Positions 21,701 through 23,058 of a stretch of 23,058 nucleotides of DNA are shown here, one piece after another. The stretch is taken from NCBI GenBank assembly GCA_001655205.1, contig LPNZ01002665.1:1-23058 (forward strand). Reading direction: 5' to 3'. The position numbers were made by a program, and so were the translations under genes. Source of the stretch: Lenisia limosa. Its lineage: Eukaryota > Breviatea. Under the pieces are notes generated by a model. The model searched no databases. It was not told where the DNA came from and was given only the letters and a program-made list of their open reading frames with translations. Numbering within the stretch: position 1 is the stretch's first letter; every line of letters starts with the position of its first letter.

Positions 21701-22390
21701 AATATCAAGCACAGTTTACCATTCAAATAAATAGTATCTTGTACATGTCACTTTAGAAATTCACTCTATTAAATATTGAGGGATGATTACTGAAGTGGCT
21801 AATTGTTGCATTTAATAATAAAGGAAAGAGAGCGGCTAATTTCTTCATTGTATCATGAGTTGTCATCCAATATCCAATTGTGCTTATCCCTCAGTATTCC
21901 CTTTCAATAATGCTTCAATTCAGCGAAAGCAAGTTATAATATACAATGGCTGAAATATTTTAAACTCGGACTATCAAAATATGGACCAAATATAAGCAAA
22001 GATATGTATACACCATAACAGAAATGTTGTGCGATGTGCGTAACATTGCCGATAACCACCTGATAGAAACAATCCGCCGAGGGATGATTGGCTGCTGCTG
22101 GCACTGAGGTTTTCACTATTCCGATTTGGTCAACAAGAATCTGGCCGACTGCGCGGGAGTAAAAAAGGTGAATCAAGGGTAACTTTTAACAGGATGATTG
22201 GAATTCTTGCAATTTGGAGAGTGATGCGTTGGTGTTGATTAATCATTAAAGGAACAGCAAATGAACGATTACTTCTTGTATGATTAACGAACAAACCATA
22301 TTTTGCGTTAATTGGCAGGAGAAGGAGAGCAAGCAGAACAATATAGTGTCGATACAGATGCGAAGATACTGCTGATCTCTGCGTCATCAT
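144..22390 (-). CDS. Giant EGF / TSP3 / GCC2-GCC3 multi-pass membrane protein, 91 exons
   Basis: This is a spliced gene of about 2,888 residues, read by joining GT-AG exons whose phases agree at every junction. It starts at the ATG at 22388-22390, which opens a signal peptide, and stops at TAA 144-146. Domain order by residue: signal peptide 1-31, unknown beta-rich region to 398, EGF repeats to 643, second unknown module to 1008, EGF repeats to 1482, TSP3-like to 1599, Cys-rich linker to 1680, GCC2/GCC3 repeats to about 2311, EGF-like stalk to 2364, multi-pass membrane module to 2780, cytoplasmic tail to 2888. The ectodomain should be secretory, disulfide-rich, calcium-binding and glycosylated. 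The family resemblance (GCC2/GCC3 plus this membrane module in protists) is recalled, not searched. Function is unknown; a cell-surface receptor, adhesion or mechanosensory role is inference. The weakest parts are the exon-3 borders, exon 20's donor, the gap exon and the extreme C-terminus. Confidence 0.85.
905..3136 (-). CDS. Exons 78-87: multi-pass membrane module
   Basis: The exons are 3037-3136, 2872-2915, 2587-2757, 2208-2477, 1922-2070, 1715-1823, 1555-1629, 1288-1440, 1092-1207 and 905-966, covering residues about 2365-2780. Hydrophobic helices include YLLIAMIILVILVCALLL, PLMFFAVLAFIFFIFLLYML, AYFTLLGIAYLTLADTLV, IITFLVIYGAGIPIMFFILL, LMILFSKVFF, GALLALLLGVF, TFVLTFGFILW and FALAIFVCIAAIIVTLLFIF, giving roughly 8-9 passes. 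Landmark motifs recalled from the protist family are SFFEC near the third helix, the GxGIP turn, FLWELVVISRK, and PYRSKRINDLENFCL. A loop with AIHVCYDDWW could form a disulfide with the SFFEC cysteine (inference). Whether it conducts ions, transduces a signal or only anchors is unknown. Confidence 0.85.
3225..3572 (-). CDS. Exons 76-77: juxtamembrane Cys/EGF-like stalk
   Basis: The exons are 3507-3572 and 3225-3316, covering residues about 2312-2364. They read through CVVAAACLGG, then CANGYSGERCTVCQMGFYKSEGEC. From memory, the aCLGG....C..Gy.G..C..C pattern is a hallmark of protist proteins that join GCC2/GCC3 repeats to a multi-pass membrane module, where it sits just outside the first helix. 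The next exon begins VCPDNATYLL, so this segment is the last extracellular part before the membrane. Confidence 0.8.
3558..3627. repeat. Duplicated acceptor region of exon 76
   Basis: A 23-bp sequence at 3558-3580 recurs at 3605-3627 with two mismatches, 47 bp apart. Each contains an acceptor followed by GNGAGACCTTGGAAA on the minus strand. Only the lower-coordinate copy leads into an open exon. Confidence 0.8.
3683..3861 (-). CDS. Exon 75: gap-containing, GC-rich end of the repeat array
   Basis: The exon is bounded by a TTCTCGCAG acceptor and a GTGGGG donor. It encodes a short Gly/Ser/Pro-rich start, then 59 unknown bases, then a Cys-rich tail (EACPTCGDCPGG...LPGCWASG) that resembles the last Cys-rich step before the membrane-proximal segment in related proteins. 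The frame before and after the gap agrees if the gap really is 59 bases. The exon is much richer in G and C than its surroundings, which may be why it failed to assemble. The unknown bases probably hide a further repeat half and its cysteines. Confidence 0.6.
3761..3819. other. Assembly gap (59 unknown bases)
   Basis: A run of N lies inside a GC-rich coding stretch on the minus strand. Its size keeps the flanking reading frame intact, which suggests that the length was estimated from spanning reads or that a readable but low-quality stretch was masked. Confidence 0.95.
3992..7975 (-). CDS. Exons 57-74: long GCC2/GCC3 (ephrin-receptor-like Cys-rich) repeat array
   Basis: The exons are 7897-7975, 7625-7772, 7430-7469, 7211-7302, 7016-7093, 6644-6748, 6396-6501, 6139-6279, 5972-6031, 5828-5878, 5660-5706, 5439-5510, 5290-5340, 5033-5142, 4807-4922, 4598-4674, 4307-4505 and 3992-4133, covering residues about 1681-2251. 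About 28 CxxC units repeat with the GCC2/GCC3 grammar, CxxCPxGTxxxxxGxxxCxxC; examples are CLPCPEGTFTD, CTACPIGTDQTLTGQSSC and CSPGTYSVAGKSEC. In the human ephrin receptor and many protist surface proteins these small disulfide units form extended stalks. Sequons are frequent. Introns cut the repeats at varied points. Exon 68 uses an AAG acceptor, which restores the CEPC-K-AGYY repeat exactly. Confidence 0.9.
5611..5670. repeat. 30-bp tandem duplication at the exon 67 donor
   Basis: Two adjacent 30-bp units (5611-5640 and 5641-5670) differ at only a few positions. The higher copy contains the exon 67 end and its GTATGT donor; the lower copy is a decayed duplicate inside the intron. Confidence 0.85.
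8058..8642 (-). CDS. Exons 54-56: Cys-rich linker
   Basis: The exons are 8556-8642, 8308-8398 and 8058-8123, covering residues about 1600-1680. The region has pairs such as CEDEC, CSCNNHTE, RCPCISCGVC and GGNCS, resembling EGF or keratin-associated cysteine patterns but with no regular spacing that I can name. It bridges the TSP3 repeats and the GCC2/GCC3 array. The exon 55 donor (GTACGA at 8302-8307) was picked by phase; the open frame continues about 30 codons past it. The intron that follows contains a TA dinucleotide run. Confidence 0.65.
8189..8204. repeat. TA dinucleotide run
   Basis: Eight TA units lie within the intron between exons 55 and 56. Confidence 0.9.
8742..9505 (-). CDS. Exons 50-53: thrombospondin type-3-like acidic calcium repeats
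   Basis: The exons are 9400-9505, 9147-9303, 8953-8992 and 8742-8788, covering residues about 1483-1599. The sequence shows the acidic DxDxDG loops and Cys spacing of TSP3 repeats: GYEDRNGDGKACYDKCG, LDADNDDIGD, FDPNNDADGDGVSN, DFDDDG and then GDLCDNCPTRANPDQ, which is nearly the textbook CDNCP..NPDQ motif. In thrombospondins these repeats wrap many calcium ions. Here they follow EGF repeats, the same EGF-to-TSP3 order found in thrombospondins, but they lead into a Cys-rich linker instead of the thrombospondin C-terminal lectin-like domain. Exon 52 is only 40 nt. Confidence 0.85.
9637..13237 (-). CDS. Exons 33-49: second calcium-binding EGF-like array
   Basis: The exons are 13161-13237, 13039-13088, 12878-12956, 12700-12781, 12438-12551, 12201-12283, 11954-12036, 11723-11788, 11535-11610, 11258-11361, 11029-11115, 10733-10839, 10584-10639, 10360-10476, 10154-10213, 9840-9950 and 9637-9706, covering residues about 1009-1482. 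At least eight repeats carry the calcium-binding consensus: VDINEC, DIDECLTAIC, NINECDDNNGGC, DINECTLNDAG, DINECGLETD, DIDECVEM and NIDECI, among others. Each is followed by a CxCxxGY-type half. One repeat (exons 45-46, NIDNCNYNDG and FVCSCIEGH) is degenerate at the acidic motif. All seventeen exons join in phase without a forced choice, so this is the most secure ectodomain block. Confidence 0.9.
13501..15739 (-). CDS. Exons 23-32: second unassigned beta-rich, glycosylation-rich module
   Basis: The exons are 15638-15739, 15403-15539, 15135-15303, 14895-14986, 14674-14755, 14480-14595, 14158-14286, 14021-14082, 13646-13781 and 13501-13571, covering residues about 644-1008. The module starts with a Cys-rich piece (GTCTPLELECANDADC) and then runs as alternating strands with several N-glycosylation sequons. 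Exon 25 alone has NAT, NKT, NIT and NST. A stretch reading LLVSNDGLQWTQV is reminiscent of discoidin-type folds, though nothing here is diagnostic. It ends at GGCTSCPSG and passes straight back into EGF repeats. It lacks the cysteine spacing of EGF or GCC2 repeats and sits as an island between the two EGF arrays. I do not recognise the family. Confidence 0.7.
15864..17929 (-). CDS. Exons 14-22: first calcium-binding EGF-like array
   Basis: The exons are 17863-17929, 17546-17661, 17274-17342, 17014-17059, 16712-16793, 16571-16637, 16350-16439, 16087-16194 and 15864-15952, covering residues about 399-643. They carry repeated calcium-binding EGF signatures: EIDEC, DINECASSPC, DIDNCQHVC, IDFDEC and DINECIVDNGGC, each followed by the usual aromatic-x-C-x-C-x-x-G-Y pattern (GSFTCTCHAGY, YECNCKDGY, GSYECLCKEGY). 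Such repeats normally form rigid, calcium-stabilised rods. Introns fall inside the repeats, often straight after the DxDEC motif, in mixed phases. The donor of exon 20 is uncertain; phase 1 at GTTGGG was chosen because it keeps the frame. Confidence 0.85.
18205..22148 (-). CDS. Exons 2-13: N-terminal ectodomain of unknown family, F5/8-like end
   Basis: The exons are 22012-22148, 21551-21639, 21336-21421, 21197-21240, 20028-20139, 19670-19751, 19369-19475, 19225-19292, 18885-18950, 18755-18835, 18460-18594 and 18205-18298. They encode residues about 32-398. The sequence alternates short hydrophobic strands with polar turns (for example KIFLQVVVNEEVAIG, RLVITIP and SYLYVISFEIFG) and has few cysteines, all near the start. 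The last 150 residues, ending in RARVIRLTT and SFEIFGRD, have the look of a galactose-binding or F5/8 type C beta-sandwich, but I see no decisive signature, so this is tentative. The exon 3 borders (acceptor AAG at 21640, donor GTGGTT) are the least certain. I do not recognise the first 250 residues. Confidence 0.7.
19968..20017. repeat. 15-bp direct repeat beside the exon 6 donor
   Basis: AATAAGCGGTACCAA occurs exactly at 19968-19982 and again at 20003-20017, ending ten bases from the exon 6 boundary inside the intron. Confidence 0.8.
20140..21196 (-). other. Longest intron of the gene (intron 5, about 1.06 kb)
   Basis: The intron lies between exon 5 (donor GTAATA) and exon 6 (acceptor TTTAG before an ATG codon). 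At 1,057 nt it is several times longer than any other intron here; the next longest is about 370 nt. It is AT-rich and holds a perfect 8-bp stem with a 4-base loop (20606-20625) next to two G-rich runs. Both strands have short open frames inside it, but they have low-complexity composition and no splice or family support, so I treat it as non-coding. It could hold a promoter for a shorter transcript beginning at the ATG of exon 6, or an old inserted element. Confidence 0.6.
20606..20625. repeat. Perfect inverted repeat in intron 5
   Basis: An 8-bp arm GGGGTCTC, loop GCCA and arm GAGACCCC form a perfect hairpin in otherwise AT-rich sequence. A second G-rich run follows about 40 bp later next to the same ATATATACA-like flank. 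Confidence 0.7.
22297..22390 (-). CDS. Exon 1: signal peptide
   Basis: The exon opens with two consecutive ATG codons. It encodes a basic or polar start, then a hydrophobic run (IVLLALLLLPINA), which is a classic signal peptide with a likely cleavage after the Ala of the INA motif. The donor is GTTTGT directly after the codon for Tyr plus one base (phase 1). The open frame continues about 50 codons past the donor, but that part has no coding character and the phase fits the next exon, so the splice is preferred. This exon sets the N-terminus of the large gene and predicts entry into the secretory pathway. Confidence 0.8.
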
Positions 22391-22798
22391 GGATGCAGGC
22401 CGTTTATGATGGTGTTTCCGTATTAAAAGAGCAAATATAACTTCATTATCATTACTGCTTGAATGTTATACCGTTTTGAACTGATAGAACGCGAAATAAC
22501 AAACTCCGTCGGATAAAATAATTCCCCCGCTATGACGTGTAACACTTACATTAGTTGCATTGTGATTATTTTCTTTTACGCTCTTCCAGCCCTCTAGCCC
22601 CATGAAAGTTGCATAAGAGAATAGTATTGATAGAGGGATAAAGGCAATTGTGAGATTGTGAGCGGTTTCCTTTAAGTCTCCTCATTTTTTGTAACCAGGG
22701 ACCGGGGTACAGAGAACTTTTTTAGTGGTTCACCTTGGCTTCATCCAAGTTTCACCCAAGGAGGGTTTCACCCAGGTACGGGTAGAAATATAAACTAG
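22391..22798. promoter_or_regulatory. Short intergenic region upstream of the large gene
   Basis: About 400 bases separate the upstream gene's poly(A) signals from the ATG, so the promoter and 5' leader of the large gene should lie here. I see no convincing TATA box or initiator. The part at 22720-22785 holds a degenerate repeat of GGGTGAAAC-like units on the minus strand. Nothing else is evident. Confidence 0.35.
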
Positions 22799-22815
22799 TT
22801 TATTCAAAGTTTATT
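22799..22815 (-). terminator. Two poly(A) signals of the upstream gene
   Basis: AATAAA occurs on the minus strand at 22810-22815 and again at 22799-22804, downstream of the TAG at 22948-22950. The pairing supports a transcript end here, about 410 bases before the start codon of the large gene. Confidence 0.45.
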
Positions 22816-22947
22816 CCAAGTTCATAGCCTGCAGAAAATAGCCAGAAATCTATAATTTTTCAATTATTTGTCACAATCGCGTATCAATATGTTGCACAGT
22901 GGCTGTGAATACAAACGAAGAATACATAATCAGACATAAAAAGAAGG

Positions 22948-22989
22948 CTACGCAGCAGGCTCGACGGGCTCAGTCTCCTCACAACTCAG
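22948..22989 (-). CDS. Probable last exon of an upstream gene
   Basis: After an acceptor reading CCACAG on the minus strand there is a short GC-rich open stretch coding LSCEETEPVEPAA and ending in TAG at 22948-22950. Its GC content stands out from the AT-rich surroundings, and two AATAAA hexamers follow 130-150 nt downstream. An upstream donor GTTAGT at 23037-23042 would give a 53-nt intron, slightly shorter than any in the large gene, so the true donor may lie outside the window. The product cannot be named from 13 residues. Confidence 0.45.
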   Translation of the reverse strand: MSCEETEPVEPAA

Positions 22990-23044
22990 CTGTGGCGTGA
23001 GTACGTATTACAAGCTTTAACTGTAACTATTTTGATACTAACCG

Positions 23045-23056
23045 GTGTGTGTGTGT
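23045..23056. repeat. GT dinucleotide run at the window edge
   Basis: Six GT units run to near the end of the window. They lie directly beside a candidate donor of the upstream gene. Confidence 0.85.
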
Positions 23057-23058
23057 TG

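Noticed and set aside
22130-22296. Reading exon 1 through as one long open frame
   Set aside because: The continuation has no coding character, while the GTTTGT donor and the phase of exon 2 fit a splice.
1-23058. tRNA, rRNA, CRISPR array or transposon coding genes
   Set aside because: No cloverleaf-like, rRNA-like or regularly spaced repeat sequence was noticed, and no transposase or reverse transcriptase motifs appear in any frame I read.

Overview
The window is nuclear DNA from a eukaryote, probably a unicellular or early-branching one. It is AT-rich, and one gene fills almost all of it on the minus strand. That gene is cut into many short exons (about 40-270 nt) by short GT-AG introns (mostly 65-250 nt). 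I reconstructed the exons by hand from reading frame, splice sites and phase continuity. The result is a 91-exon chain from an ATG at 22390 down to a TAA at 144. Its phases are consistent throughout, and it sums to 8,667 nt, or 2,888 residues, counting a 59-base assembly gap.

The predicted protein is a giant type-I-like multidomain membrane protein. In order from the N-terminus (high coordinates) it has: a signal peptide (22297-22390); about 370 residues of mostly beta-type sequence with no domain I can name firmly (18205-22148); a first array of calcium-binding EGF-like repeats (15864-17929); a second unassigned, sequon-rich module (13501-15739); a second, longer EGF array (9637-13237); acidic thrombospondin type-3-like repeats (8742-9505); a Cys-rich linker (8058-8642); an array of about 28 CxxC units of the ephrin-receptor-like GCC2/GCC3 type (3683-7975); a small juxtamembrane EGF-like segment (3225-3572); a multi-pass membrane module of roughly 8-9 helices (905-3136); and a short cytoplasmic tail (144-787). 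The pairing of GCC2/GCC3 repeats with this membrane module recalls, from memory, large uncharacterised proteins of many protists. Placing calcium-binding EGF, TSP3 and two unknown modules in front of it is the unusual part.

At the high end there is a probable last exon of an upstream gene on the same strand (22948-22989), with poly(A) signals at 22799-22815, and then a short intergenic stretch. At the low end, a GC-rich segment (1-47) is either an alternative 3' exon of the big gene or the end of a convergent neighbour. I found no RNA genes, CRISPR arrays or recognisable transposon coding regions. Several short duplications lie against splice sites.
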